A DNA stretch of 32,516 bases, taken from the NCBI GenBank assembly GCA_016936575.1, contig JAFGXQ010000003.1:1-32516 (forward strand), read 5' to 3'. This stretch comes from Deltaproteobacteria bacterium. GTDB lineage: Bacteria; Myxococcota_A; Polyangia; JAAYKL01. The notes beneath the pieces are model-generated. The model saw only the letters and a list, made by a program, of their open reading frames with translations, did no database searches and was not told the origin of the DNA. Positions 1 through 9,294 of this stretch are shown piece after piece. Each line of letters begins with the position of its first letter. Position 1 is the stretch's first letter. Position numbers and translations under genes: made by a program.

Positions 1-146
1 TATAGGTCTTATAGGTCCTATAGGTCTTATATATAGGTCCTATAGGTCTTATATATAGGTCTTATAGGTCCTATGGGTCTTATATATAGGTCTTATGGGA
101 CTTATGGGACTTATAGTATAGGTCCTATAGGTCTTATAGGTCTTAT
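1..146. repeat. AT-rich short tandem repeat array (unit about TATAGGTCYT)
   Basis: The first ~146 bases consist of about 14 degenerate copies of a 9-10 bp unit reading TATAGGTCYT, with variants such as ATGGGACTT and TATATATAGGTC. There is no spacer/repeat alternation as in CRISPR and no open frame of interest. The array ends just before a candidate promoter of the CAZyme operon. It continues to the window edge, so its full length is unknown. Function unknown; such arrays are slippage-prone. Confidence 0.85.
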
Positions 147-153
147 TCTGCGC

Positions 154-182
154 TTGTAACTCTTGCCGTTCCGAGATATGCT
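154..182 (+). promoter_or_regulatory. Candidate sigma70 promoter of the GH43/RND operon
   Basis: TTGTAA (154-159), a 17-bp spacer and TATGCT (177-182) give a plausible -35/-10 pair about 50 bp upstream of the first lipoprotein gene. The same TTGTAA hexamer at the same 37-bp distance upstream of the same dyad occurs before the gene at 12588, which strengthens the call. Predicted by eye only. Confidence 0.45.
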
Positions 183-190
183 GACACAAA

Positions 191-209
191 GTAAAGTTTA
201 TTAACAAAG
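191..209. promoter_or_regulatory. Candidate operator, dyad GTWAA-N5-TTWAC (copy 1)
   Basis: GTAAA-GTTTA-TTAAC followed by AAAG. The dyad starts 9 bp after the predicted -10 hexamer, so it would cover the start of the transcript, a usual repressor position. Two further copies lie at 12523 and 31075, each upstream of a lipoprotein gene. The cognate regulator is unknown. Confidence 0.5.
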
Positions 210-229
210 TTTTTTACTGGAGAAAACGC

Positions 230-1198
230 ATGAAAAAGATATCTGTCAGTACATACCTAATACTCATCGCGGGAATGCTCCTTTCAGGATGCAAAGACGA
301 CTCCTCAGCCGACAACGGGAGCGGCTGCCTGGTCGGAACGGTCGGGTGCGAATGCGTGGAAAGCATGTGCAATGCCGGTCTCACCTGCGAGCAGAACATT
401 TGTGTGGATCCGTTTGCAGGAAGCGACTCGGAATCCGATTCAGAAGCAGGTCCCGAAGACAGCGAAAAGGACACCGGCGTGGACACCAATCCCACCACAT
501 CGGACATCACAATGACGAATGACAACGGTCGCATTTGCGTAGAGGGCGTCGTCGTTGGACCGGCCAGCAACGATGACTGGGCGGACCATTGGGGTGCAGG
601 TGTGGGCGTGAATCTGTGTCAGCCCGACCAGAACGCCTCCAATACCAAGATTGCGCTCGAAGAATGTCCCACCGATCTCTCCGACTTCGCCGGTGTGAAT
701 GTCACCTTCAGCGGTACCCTGCCCACGGCGCTGTGGGTTAACTTCGAAGATGATATTACCGACGAAGACAACTCGTATCACATCGTGGAAACAACGGATG
801 CCGCCGACTATCTGTTTACCGAAGCGAAAGTATGGTACCAGAGCGAAGCAGAACGCCCCACCATTCAGCCGGGGCGCATTCTAAGCGTGCAGTTCCAGGT
901 GGCAGCCCAACTGGGCAGTATTGAAGAGTTCGCTTTCTGTATCGAGAACGTTTCGTTGATTGCCGGGATTGCCGGCGTTTCCGACACCGACGACACCGAT
1001 TCCGACACGAATACCGACAGCGCAGTTGAACCGGATACCGAAACGGACACCGCTGTCGCTGACACTGACACCGACACCGATACCGACACCTCCTGCGCTT
1101 CCGATTCCGTGAGACTTTTGAGTAATGAAAGCAATTGGGTGGACGGCTGCACCAACACACTCGGTGTGCAGGGATTCTGGTACACCTATAGCGATTAA
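230..1198 (+). CDS. Lipoprotein with Cys-rich and CBM-like modules, C-terminally short
   Basis: Predicted secreted lipoprotein of 322 aa. The signal peptide ends in lipobox LSGC (Cys21), followed by Lys-Asp-Asp. Residues 33-58 form a small Cys-rich module (GCxC and a CxxxxC pattern), then comes an acidic Ser/Asp linker. Residues ~100-245 look like a beta-sandwich carbohydrate-binding-like domain (the GVGVNLC opening and the QFQV...FCIENVSL strand pattern). An Asp/Thr-rich linker covers ~250-288. The last 30 residues resemble only the opening of a second such module (NWVDG...LGVQGFWYTYSD) before the stop, so the C-terminus may be truncated. The ATG is preceded by CTGGAG at good spacing. It is the first gene of the run, 49 bp upstream of the GH43 gene, and probably helps bind polysaccharide at the cell surface. 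Family assignment is inferred from the strand pattern only. Confidence 0.75.
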   Translation: MKKISVSTYLILIAGMLLSGCKDDSSADNGSGCLVGTVGCECVESMCNAGLTCEQNICVDPFAGSDSESDSEAGPEDSEKDTGVDTNPTTSDITMTNDNGRICVEGVVVGPASNDDWADHWGAGVGVNLCQPDQNASNTKIALEECPTDLSDFAGVNVTFSGTLPTALWVNFEDDITDEDNSYHIVETTDAADYLFTEAKVWYQSEAERPTIQPGRILSVQFQVAAQLGSIEEFAFCIENVSLIAGIAGVSDTDDTDSDTNTDSAVEPDTETDTAVADTDTDTDTDTSCASDSVRLLSNESNWVDGCTNTLGVQGFWYTYSD

Positions 1199-1247
1199 TT
1201 GCCGGCGCCGCTTTTCCCGGCCGCCAAAATTGTAGGAGCCCATTAAT

Positions 1248-3410
1248 ATGAAAATCTATTTTGTAATCGTAATGTTGCTGCTGTTTGCAGGATGCAGTGA
1301 TTCAAGCAACTCAAACAGCGCTCCCACCGAAAATACAGAAGGAATGTGTGCCGACTCGCTCGACAATGACAGCGACGGCGCGGTGGACTGTGACGATGTG
1401 GAATGCCTTGCCTTTTGTGGCCTGGAACCGCTTCCGGAAGGAACCATTTCCGGCGGGTTGGTGATTGATGAAAACGGCCGAGTGCGAACCCCCGGCACAT
1501 CTGTCGCCGAAGGATGGGGAGAGGCGATTGCGCCCACCTATTCCAATCCGGTTATGCCCGGCGACCACCCGGATATGAATCTTTTCGTGGACGGCAATGA
1601 TTTTTACGTGCTTGGTTCGTCCTTTCATATGGCTCCCCATGTGGAAATTCTGCATTCCAAAGATTTGGTTCATTGGGAACGCATTTCCCGCGTGGTACGA
1701 GCCGACTGGTTGCAACTGAACAGCGTTTCCCACCCCGGCGGAGGTACCTGGGGCGGATTCATTCGCAAATTCGGTGGATACTACTGGGTGTATTTTGCAG
1801 TGAACTACGGCCAATACTATGCTCGCGCAACCCGTCTGGAAGGGCCCTGGGAGGATCCGGTCAAAGTGAACGGAGACAACGGATACGATGATTCCGTTTT
1901 TGTAGATGATGACGGCAGTACGTACCTGCTGGTAAAACGCAATGTGTGCGAAGATGCCTACAACGCCCTTTGGACCATCGGCGACGACGGGCAGTTGACA
2001 GATCCGCTGATTGACGTCACTTTCTTTGCCGACCAGATGTGCCCCGATTGGGCCGAAGGCCCCACGATGATAAAAAAAGACGGCGTCTACTACTATTTCG
2101 CATCCACGCACACCGCCTGCGGCGGAACCGAATCCGCCTGGCGCTCTTCAACACTCAGCGATGTGGAATCGGACTGGGAAAGTCTGGGAACCGTACTTGA
2201 TGCGCCGGCGCCGTTCAGCGGTTCTCAGCACAGCGCCGCACCGATTCAACTGGCGGACGGCACCTGGTGGACAGTGTACCACTCATATGACTGTTCGACA
2301 TGGCGCGGTCTGGGGCGTCAGGGATTGCTCAGCCGGGTCACCTGGGATGCAAACGATGTTCCCGCTATCGATCCGGCCCCGCTGGTTGCCACAGCCCCCC
2401 AATTGGAGAGCGGCGGCATTCCGTGGCTCAAACCGGTGAATGACGACTTCTCGGCAGGCGTACTGGGCCCCCATTGGACGTTCTACGGATACACCCCCGC
2501 AACGCGATATTCGGTAACGGAGAGGCCCGGATGGTTGCGCGTCAAACCGGACGGCGCTGCCCCGATGTACATCGTACAGAAAAGCGTACCACACCCGAGC
2601 GCCATGGTGGCCCGCATGGAATTTGTTCCGGAAGCTGCGGGGCAGGAGGCCGGTATTCGTACCGGCACTGCCAACAATGCCATACAGGTATCGATGTCCA
2701 GGGTGTTCGACAGCGGCGACAAAATTCGATTTGCCTATCGCGAGAACCAATTTGATGTGAACGCGCCTGCCGTCAATACGATTTGGCTGAAAATGGATCA
2801 AATCGAACATAGCGTAACCGGATGGTACAGCACAGACCGAATCAGCTGGACTCAGGTGGGAGAGGCATTCGATGTGAGAGACCTTGACAACTTCGACACG
2901 GTCGGCGAAGAAGCCGGTTGGGTGGGAAACCAATCCGGCGTGTTTGCAACCGGCAAAAATGCAGACTTTGACTCGTTCGCTTACCGCGATGGATTCACTT
3001 TAATTCCAGCGGGCGAGCCCGACAATCGGAAGGGAACCGAAATCCTCGATGGAATGATTCTCGGTGATTTTCAACATACCGATTGGGCGCTCTACGGTAG
3101 TGTCGATTTGGGTACCGAAGACGCAGACGGCGTCGGCATTCGCGCAAGCGGAGTGGAAGTGTCGGCAGCGAGTGCGTCTGACGGAGTAAGTATTCAGGTG
3201 TGGCTGAACCCATTGGCCGGTGGACAGTTGGCTGCCATTTGTGAAATTCCAAACACCGGCGCGCTGGATTCCTTTGAAACCGTTACCTGCGATATGAGCG
3301 CCGTCGGCAGTCATGATGTATACCTGCGGGTGGTGGGAGGCGACGGAGAACTGGCGCGAATACAGTCGTTCCGATTCATTCCCGCCCGATATGCGGCATC
3401 CGCCGAATAA
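1248..3410 (+). CDS. GH43 family glycoside hydrolase lipoprotein (xylosidase/arabinofuranosidase type)
   Basis: Lipoprotein of 720 aa, likely an exo-acting beta-xylosidase or alpha-L-arabinofuranosidase on xylan-derived material. Lipobox FAGC (Cys16); a Cys/Asp motif DNDSDGAVDCDD at 39-50, common in myxococcal secreted proteins; a GH43 five-bladed propeller at ~98-385. Candidate catalytic residues are Asp109 (HPDM), Asp214/215 (DDSVFVDDDG) and Glu270 (WAEGP). Residues ~395-585 match the concanavalin A-like C-terminal domain of GH43 xylosidases, and ~600-720 resemble a CBM6-type module. TAGGAG precedes the ATG. This three-domain layout is larger than a typical ~550-aa two-domain GH43 xylosidase. 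It is followed after 76 bp by the efflux genes. Exact substrate cannot be set from sequence. Confidence 0.9.
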   Translation: MKIYFVIVMLLLFAGCSDSSNSNSAPTENTEGMCADSLDNDSDGAVDCDDVECLAFCGLEPLPEGTISGGLVIDENGRVRTPGTSVAEGWGEAIAPTYSNPVMPGDHPDMNLFVDGNDFYVLGSSFHMAPHVEILHSKDLVHWERISRVVRADWLQLNSVSHPGGGTWGGFIRKFGGYYWVYFAVNYGQYYARATRLEGPWEDPVKVNGDNGYDDSVFVDDDGSTYLLVKRNVCEDAYNALWTIGDDGQLTDPLIDVTFFADQMCPDWAEGPTMIKKDGVYYYFASTHTACGGTESAWRSSTLSDVESDWESLGTVLDAPAPFSGSQHSAAPIQLADGTWWTVYHSYDCSTWRGLGRQGLLSRVTWDANDVPAIDPAPLVATAPQLESGGIPWLKPVNDDFSAGVLGPHWTFYGYTPATRYSVTERPGWLRVKPDGAAPMYIVQKSVPHPSAMVARMEFVPEAAGQEAGIRTGTANNAIQVSMSRVFDSGDKIRFAYRENQFDVNAPAVNTIWLKMDQIEHSVTGWYSTDRISWTQVGEAFDVRDLDNFDTVGEEAGWVGNQSGVFATGKNADFDSFAYRDGFTLIPAGEPDNRKGTEILDGMILGDFQHTDWALYGSVDLGTEDADGVGIRASGVEVSAASASDGVSIQVWLNPLAGGQLAAICEIPNTGALDSFETVTCDMSAVGSHDVYLRVVGGDGELARIQSFRFIPARYAASAE

Positions 3411-3486
3411 CGTCATATTGTTTGATATGAAATAGAATGTTCGTTTGAGATGTTCATTTTTCTTAATGAATGATTTAAATAGGAGC

Positions 3487-4695
3487 ATGACTGACACTCG
3501 ACGGACTGCCACACGAAATCGACACCTGCTTCCAGTGGGATTAATTATTATTGGATTGCTTCAATTTTCATGCGGCTCTGAAAGCGGTGCGCCGCAACGA
3601 CAAAAAAATCCGATTGCACCGGTCATGGTCGCTCCCATCGAACGGGGTTCCATCGATGCCTATCGCGTATTCAGCGGTTCGCTGGAAGCAAGTGCCTCCT
3701 TTGTGGTCGCATCCAAAATCGGCGGTCGGGTGAAATCGGTGTTGGTGGACATCGGCGACGAAGTTCAACCCGGGCAGAAAGTGGTCATCATTGACGACGC
3801 AGAATACAAACAGGCAAAGGAGCAGGCACGGGCGGACTTGTTGGTGGCGCAGGCAAATCTGATGGAGGCGCAAAATCTACTCACCATCACCGAACGTTCC
3901 ATGGAGCGCACCAAAACACTGAGCGAAAAAGGTGTGGCGTCGGCAGCCGAACTGGATTCGTCTCAAAGCGATTTGCTCGCCAAACAGGCAAAAGTGGCGG
4001 TGCTGGAGGCCCAGGTGGTGCGCGCGAAGGCTGAATTGAAAACATCTAATATCCAATTGGGCTATGCCGTCGTAGACGCCGTCTGGTCGGATGCGAAAAC
4101 CCCGCGAGTCGTTGCCGAGCGGTTTGTAGACGAAGGTGAAGTCGTTCAGGCGAACACCCCGCTGTTGCGCATTGTCGAACTGAAACCGATCAATGCCATC
4201 TTTTTCGTACCTGAAAAAGACTATGGCAGCCTGCACATCGGGCAATCGGTTACACTCCACACCGATGCCTACCCCGACACCCCCGAAACCGGTACAATCG
4301 CGAGAATCGCGCCGGTGTTCCAGGACAGTTCCAGACAGGCCCGGGTTGAGGTGACCATTCCGAATGAAACCGGACGTCTGAAACCGGGCATGTTCGTGCG
4401 CGCGGATGTGAAAGTGGATACCGCGGCATCGGTGGTCATCGTACCCACAGACGCCATCGTCACCCGTGATGACACACAGGGAATTTTTATTGTCAAGCCC
4501 GGGACCAAAATCGTCCGGTGGCGCAGCGTGACGGTGGGCATTCAACATGGAGACAACGTTGAAGTCACCGGAACCGATCTGACCGGACAAGTTGTCATTC
4601 TGGGGCAGCAGCTAGTCAAAGACGGCTCTCGGGTCTCTATCAGCGAAGCGTCTTCTGAAACGCGAACACCTGAATCAAAGCGGGAAGCACCCTAG
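3487..4695 (+). CDS. RND efflux periplasmic adaptor (membrane fusion protein, HlyD/AcrA type)
   Basis: Links the inner-membrane RND pump to the outer-membrane channel in a tripartite efflux system. The N-terminus has a hydrophobic stretch ending LLQFSC (Cys29), a slightly atypical lipobox, so it is probably a lipidated adaptor. It then shows the lipoyl/barrel-sandwich half (VASKIGGRVKSVLVDIGDEV), a coiled-coil hairpin rich in Ala/Glu/Gln at ~110-200, the second lipoyl half (VVAERFVDEGEVV), a beta-barrel and a membrane-proximal domain. The start is uncertain: the only Shine-Dalgarno-like AGGAG lies one base from the ATG at 3487; an in-frame ATG at 3466 and a TTG at 3445 are alternatives. The stop is one base from the next start, so the genes are surely co-translated. 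Confidence 0.9.
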   Translation: MTDTRRTATRNRHLLPVGLIIIGLLQFSCGSESGAPQRQKNPIAPVMVAPIERGSIDAYRVFSGSLEASASFVVASKIGGRVKSVLVDIGDEVQPGQKVVIIDDAEYKQAKEQARADLLVAQANLMEAQNLLTITERSMERTKTLSEKGVASAAELDSSQSDLLAKQAKVAVLEAQVVRAKAELKTSNIQLGYAVVDAVWSDAKTPRVVAERFVDEGEVVQANTPLLRIVELKPINAIFFVPEKDYGSLHIGQSVTLHTDAYPDTPETGTIARIAPVFQDSSRQARVEVTIPNETGRLKPGMFVRADVKVDTAASVVIVPTDAIVTRDDTQGIFIVKPGTKIVRWRSVTVGIQHGDNVEVTGTDLTGQVVILGQQLVKDGSRVSISEASSETRTPESKREAP

Positions 4696-4696
4696 A

Positions 4697-7600
4697 ATGA
4701 ACATTCCGGAATTCAGCGTTCGACGGCCGGTATTCACCGCAATGTTCATGTTGTTCATCGTTGTGATCGGCGGCGTATCTCTCGCGCGCTTGCAGATTGA
4801 TCTGCTCCCGAGCATCGAGATGCCCACCGCATCCATCCGAACCGAATATCCCGGCGCCAGCCCGGAGGTGATGGAACGACTGGTCACCCAAATCATGGAA
4901 GAAATCGTGGCCACCGTTCCCGGCGTCGAGGAAATACGCTCTGTCTCGGAGGAAGGCCGCAGCAGTGTAAATGTCACATTCGTGTGGGGTACCAACCTGG
5001 ACTCCGCAACCATGGACTTACGCAGCACGGTCGAAAATGAAATCAACGAATTTCCTGATGACATTGTCCGACCCCGCATTGCCAAGTACAGCATCGATAC
5101 GTTTCCGATTGTGCTTATCGGCATTTCCAGCCCGCTCGACCCGGTGGAGCTGACGCAACTAATTGAAGATCGCATCCGATACCGGTTCACACGGATTCCC
5201 GGGGTGGCGCAGGTGGATTTGTGGGGTGGATTTCCCCGTGAAGTGCGAATGGAAATCAACCCCGAACGGGTCAGTGCGCTGGGGCTGTCGCTGGTCGAAA
5301 TCACCACAGCGTTAAAAGACGCCAATATCGACCTCCCCGCCGGACAAATCGAAGAAGGCCGCTACGAAGTTTCCCTGCGGGCGCCCGCTCAGTTCGCCAA
5401 TTTGGACGAAATACGCAACACTGTGCTCACCATGCGCAACGGTGCGCCGGTTCGGGTCGGCGATGTGGCAGAAGTGAAAGACACCTACGAGGAACAGACG
5501 CGGATTATTCGCATCAACAACGAAAAAGGAATTCGAATTGCCATTCGAAAACAGTCATCGGCCAACACGGTTGAAGTATCCAGACAAATTCTGAGCACCA
5601 TCGAACAACTCAATTCGGAGTTCCCCCAGATTCACATTGTTCCGGTCATCAATCAGGGTAACTTTATCGAACGTTCCATTCGAAACGTGGCCCATTCCGT
5701 GTTGTACGGCGGCGGTCTGGCAATAGTTATTTTGCTGTTTTTTCTGCGCAGTTTCAGAAGCACACTGATCATTTCGTTCTCGATTCCGATCTCTATTATC
5801 TCAACATTTGCGCTGATCTATTTCGCGGGGTTCACCATCAACCTCATGACCCTCGGCGGGCTGGCGCTGGGTGTGGGAATGATGGTGGACAGTTCTATTG
5901 TGGTGCTTGAAAACATCTTTCGACGTCGGGAGGAATGCGGAGACATCCCGAGCATTGCCGCATCCCGGGGGGCCCAGGAGGTGGTTCCCGCTATTTTGGC
6001 CAGTACCGTTACCACAGTGGTTATTTTTCTACCCATCGCCTTCATTGAGGGGATTTCCAGCATGCTGTTTCGCGAACTGGCATATGTGATTGCCTTTTCG
6101 CTGCTTTGCTCGCTACTGGTGGCCATATCACTGGTTCCCATGCTCACATCGCGATTCTGGAAAAACGCAGTCCCGTCTGACAACACCGACGACGCTTCAG
6201 ATAAATTGAAACAGTTTGCCAAACAGCAGTTCAGCCGGTTGAACAACACGTATATTCGGCTACTGCAGTTTACCCTGAAAAGGAAATGGCGTTTTCTATC
6301 GGCCACCCTGTTGTTGTTCATCGGTTCGCTGTTTTTAACGCCATTCATCGGCACTGAATTCCTGCCGCCGAGCGACGAAGGCGAGGTGCGCATCGAAGGA
6401 GAAATGGAAATCGGCACCAGACTCGACCTGGTGGACAAACAGACGCGACAAATGGAAGCCATTGTGTATCCCGCCGTTCCCGAGGCGGTGTCTACCGTCG
6501 TGAGTGTGAGACAGAACGTGGGTCAAATTCGAATGTCATTGGTTCCCGCTTCGCAGCGAACCCGCTCAAATACTGAAATTGCCGACGCGCTCCGAAAAAA
6601 ACTACAGGGGAAAGTCGCAGGCATGAAAATTCGAACCCGCGCTCCCCAGGGGCAGTTTCTGCTGGAGCGTTTGTTCGGCGGTACCGAGAAAATCAACGTG
6701 GAGATTCGCGGGTTCAATCTCGATGTACTGCATGCGTTGTCGGAAGAGGTAACAGAGGCTATTGAACACGTGAACGGTGTAACAGACGTGGACAGCAGCT
6801 ATGAATCCAACTCCCCGCAACAGGAAATCCGAATCGACCGGGCAAAGGTGGCCAATCTCGGTTTCACGCCCAAAGACATCACTCGGGCCGTCGAAACCGC
6901 CATCGCCGGGTCCCGCGCGGGAAATTTCAGGCAAGAAGGAAACTCCTACCGCATACTGGTGCAGTTGAAAAATGCCCGACAGCGCACGCTCTCCGAAGTA
7001 TTGAACCTGAATGTGAAAAACGCCACCGGGCAGAATGTACCACTGTCGAACTTTGTAACAACCGTATCCAGCCGCGCGCCGATTTCCATTACCCGAAAAG
7101 ATCAGCAGCGGAATGTGACTGTATCGGCGAATGTGAGCGGACGAGATTTGGGTTCGGTTGCCGGAGATATTGAAAAGAAGCTTCGCAGCATCCCCAAGCC
7201 CGACAGTTTCGAATTCATTCTGGGAGGCAATTTCGAGGAACAGCAGAAATCCTTTCATCAGCTCACATGGGCACTGTTGCTGTCTCTGCTGCTGGTATTC
7301 ATGGTGCTTGCGGCGCAATATGAAAGCTTTTTCAAACCCATGATAGTGATGTGGTCCACGCCCCTTGCCGCAATCGGCGTACTGTTTACACTATGGGCAA
7401 CTGATACCACGCTGAATCTTCAGTCCGCTATCGGATGCATCATGCTGGGCGGCATTGTGGTAAACAACGCGATTTTGCTGGTGGATCAAACCGGAAAACT
7501 GACTGCAGAAGGTATGGCACTGGAGGAGGCAATTATTGAAGCATCCAGGCGAAGGCTCAGACCGATATTAATGACATCACTCACCACCGTACTCGGACTC

Positions 7601-7768
7601 CTGCCCTTGGCCCTCGGCATCGGCGAAGGTGCGGATGCACAGGCGCCGATGGCTCGCGCGGTAATCGGCGGGTTGCTCAGTTCCACGTTTATCACGTTGA
7701 TAGTCATTCCACTGCTGTATCGGGTGGTGTACTTCAAACAAGTGAGGAGAAACGAGACACATTCATGA
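4697..7768 (+). CDS. RND (HAE1-type) inner-membrane efflux pump
   Basis: Full-length 1023-aa proton-driven RND transporter of the AcrB/MexB group. TM1 lies in the first ~30 residues (RRPVFTAMFMLF), followed by the first porter loop. TM2-6 starts around residue 335 and contains GVGMMVDSSIVVLENI with the proton-relay Asp at 398; the second Asp of the usual DD pair is Ser here, as in several HAE1 relatives. TM7 (WRFLSATLLLFIG), the second porter loop and TM8-12 with VVNNAILLVD follow. It starts one base after the adaptor stop and overlaps the TolC gene by 4 bp (ATGA). Lying between two GH43 genes, it could export compounds met during fibre breakdown; the substrate is not predictable. Confidence 0.96.
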   Translation: MNIPEFSVRRPVFTAMFMLFIVVIGGVSLARLQIDLLPSIEMPTASIRTEYPGASPEVMERLVTQIMEEIVATVPGVEEIRSVSEEGRSSVNVTFVWGTNLDSATMDLRSTVENEINEFPDDIVRPRIAKYSIDTFPIVLIGISSPLDPVELTQLIEDRIRYRFTRIPGVAQVDLWGGFPREVRMEINPERVSALGLSLVEITTALKDANIDLPAGQIEEGRYEVSLRAPAQFANLDEIRNTVLTMRNGAPVRVGDVAEVKDTYEEQTRIIRINNEKGIRIAIRKQSSANTVEVSRQILSTIEQLNSEFPQIHIVPVINQGNFIERSIRNVAHSVLYGGGLAIVILLFFLRSFRSTLIISFSIPISIISTFALIYFAGFTINLMTLGGLALGVGMMVDSSIVVLENIFRRREECGDIPSIAASRGAQEVVPAILASTVTTVVIFLPIAFIEGISSMLFRELAYVIAFSLLCSLLVAISLVPMLTSRFWKNAVPSDNTDDASDKLKQFAKQQFSRLNNTYIRLLQFTLKRKWRFLSATLLLFIGSLFLTPFIGTEFLPPSDEGEVRIEGEMEIGTRLDLVDKQTRQMEAIVYPAVPEAVSTVVSVRQNVGQIRMSLVPASQRTRSNTEIADALRKKLQGKVAGMKIRTRAPQGQFLLERLFGGTEKINVEIRGFNLDVLHALSEEVTEAIEHVNGVTDVDSSYESNSPQQEIRIDRAKVANLGFTPKDITRAVETAIAGSRAGNFRQEGNSYRILVQLKNARQRTLSEVLNLNVKNATGQNVPLSNFVTTVSSRAPISITRKDQQRNVTVSANVSGRDLGSVAGDIEKKLRSIPKPDSFEFILGGNFEEQQKSFHQLTWALLLSLLLVFMVLAAQYESFFKPMIVMWSTPLAAIGVLFTLWATDTTLNLQSAIGCIMLGGIVVNNAILLVDQTGKLTAEGMALEEAIIEASRRRLRPILMTSLTTVLGLLPLALGIGEGADAQAPMARAVIGGLLSSTFITLIVIPLLYRVVYFKQVRRNETHS

Positions 7769-9282
7769 CTCAGTTCTGTCGTCATTTTCTGAAAAGCCGT
7801 TCCGGAGCCGTCATCTTACTGTTGATGTCGGCCTCGACTATCGCGTCAGTCGTTTTCGCCAAAGAAACCGATGATACCGCCCAGTTGAGACGACTCACCG
7901 TAGAACACGCAGTTTTCCTGGGACTGCAGAACAACCCGGAGCTGCTGGTAATGTCTCAAAACCCCATCATCGCCGGCGCCTTTGAGCAATTGGAACATGG
8001 ACAGTACGACCCGGAGCTGTTTGCAGAGCTGCAGCACAGCCGACAAAACACGTCAGAGGTGTCCCGTTCCACCGGGCAACAATTTGACGTGGAGGTGAAA
8101 CAGACCGAAGGCGAAGCGGGTATCCGACAACGTACCCCCGTGGGAACCGAAGTAACCGCCAAACTCTCTTCAGCGCGAAATGATTCCAGTCGCACAACAG
8201 TGCAATATTCGTCTCGATTGGGTCTCTCCGTAACCCAGCAGCTTCTGCGCGGTTTTGGAATGAAATCGAATCTGGCCGGCATTCATCAGGCTGAATTGGA
8301 AACATTGGCCAGTCGCCATGAACTGACTGGATTTGTTGAAACGCTTGTCGCTGAAATAGAAACCACTTATTGGAAACTGGTCGCCGCGGCAGAAGAAATT
8401 GCAGTGTTTGAAAAATCGCTCGACGTGGCTGTGGCAAAGCTGACCGATGCCAGAGAACGTGTGGCCGTCGGCGCTTTGCCCAAAAACGATATTGCACAGG
8501 CGGAAGCAGAAGTGGCGCGTAGAAAACAAGGGCTCATTGATGCACAAAGTGAGCGGGAAGCCGTTCGAATAAAGCTCGTGCAACTAATATCTCCCCGTGC
8601 AATGAAACAACAGGAAACCGTTTCGGCAATCGCATCCATTCCCGTCCCTGAACCCATTGACGTGCAGTTGGCGGACAGCATCGCACTTGCGACCCAAATT
8701 CGCCCGGAGCTTCAGGAGGCCGAAGCCCGCTTAAAAAAGGGAACATTGGAAGTATCAGTGACCAGGAACGGTGTACTTCCCAAATTGGAATTGTTTATCG
8801 ACCTTGGAAAAACCGGGTATGCCGATTCGTTCGGCGGCAGTTTTTCCAGTATCGGGAACAACACATACGATGTGACGGCAGGTCTCCGGTTTTCTCGTCA
8901 TCTGGGAAACCGCGCCGCCAAAGCGAAGCAAAAAATCGCGGTTCTCGAGCGTACATCGGCGGAGCAGTCCATTGAAAACTTGCGCGTAACGGTGGAATAC
9001 GACGTTCGCGTTGCCTACGCAGAACTGAATCGGGCATACCAACAAACCCAGGTCACCGCTGAGTCGAGAACATTCAGCGCGCAATCGGTTGCTTCTCAAC
9101 AGGCGAAGTTCGACGCCGGCACGGCGCCCGCATTGGCAGTCATTCAGGCGGAGCGGGACCTGCTGGAAAGCGAAATCGCCGAAGTGAAGGCGCGTGTGAG
9201 CTACCAGATTGCGAAGATACAGTTCTTCCTCGCGGAAGGCACCCTGTTACAGCGCCGGGGAATTCAAATCGACAACAAATAA
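7765..9282 (+). CDS. TolC-family outer-membrane efflux protein
   Basis: Outer-membrane channel of the tripartite pump, 505 aa. A signal peptide of ~33 residues ends near VVFA-KE, without a lipobox Cys. Two long alpha-helical repeats typical of outer-membrane efflux proteins follow, each with Glu/Ala/Arg-rich coiled-coil stretches: residues ~185-275 with AEAEVARRKQ, and ~400-490 with YAELNRAYQQ...GTAPALAVIQAERDLLE. Strands of the trans-membrane barrel lie between them (LELFIDLGKTGYADSF, TYDVTAGLRF). Translationally coupled to the pump through a 4-bp overlap. The stop is only 12 bp from the second GH43 start, so the efflux and glycosidase genes share a transcript. Confidence 0.93.
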   Translation: MTQFCRHFLKSRSGAVILLLMSASTIASVVFAKETDDTAQLRRLTVEHAVFLGLQNNPELLVMSQNPIIAGAFEQLEHGQYDPELFAELQHSRQNTSEVSRSTGQQFDVEVKQTEGEAGIRQRTPVGTEVTAKLSSARNDSSRTTVQYSSRLGLSVTQQLLRGFGMKSNLAGIHQAELETLASRHELTGFVETLVAEIETTYWKLVAAAEEIAVFEKSLDVAVAKLTDARERVAVGALPKNDIAQAEAEVARRKQGLIDAQSEREAVRIKLVQLISPRAMKQQETVSAIASIPVPEPIDVQLADSIALATQIRPELQEAEARLKKGTLEVSVTRNGVLPKLELFIDLGKTGYADSFGGSFSSIGNNTYDVTAGLRFSRHLGNRAAKAKQKIAVLERTSAEQSIENLRVTVEYDVRVAYAELNRAYQQTQVTAESRTFSAQSVASQQAKFDAGTAPALAVIQAERDLLESEIAEVKARVSYQIAKIQFFLAEGTLLQRRGIQIDNK

Positions 9283-9294
9283 CACGAGGTGAAC

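Noticed and set aside
1..146. CRISPR array
   Set aside because: The repeats are contiguous 9-10 bp units without unique spacers, and no cas gene is present.
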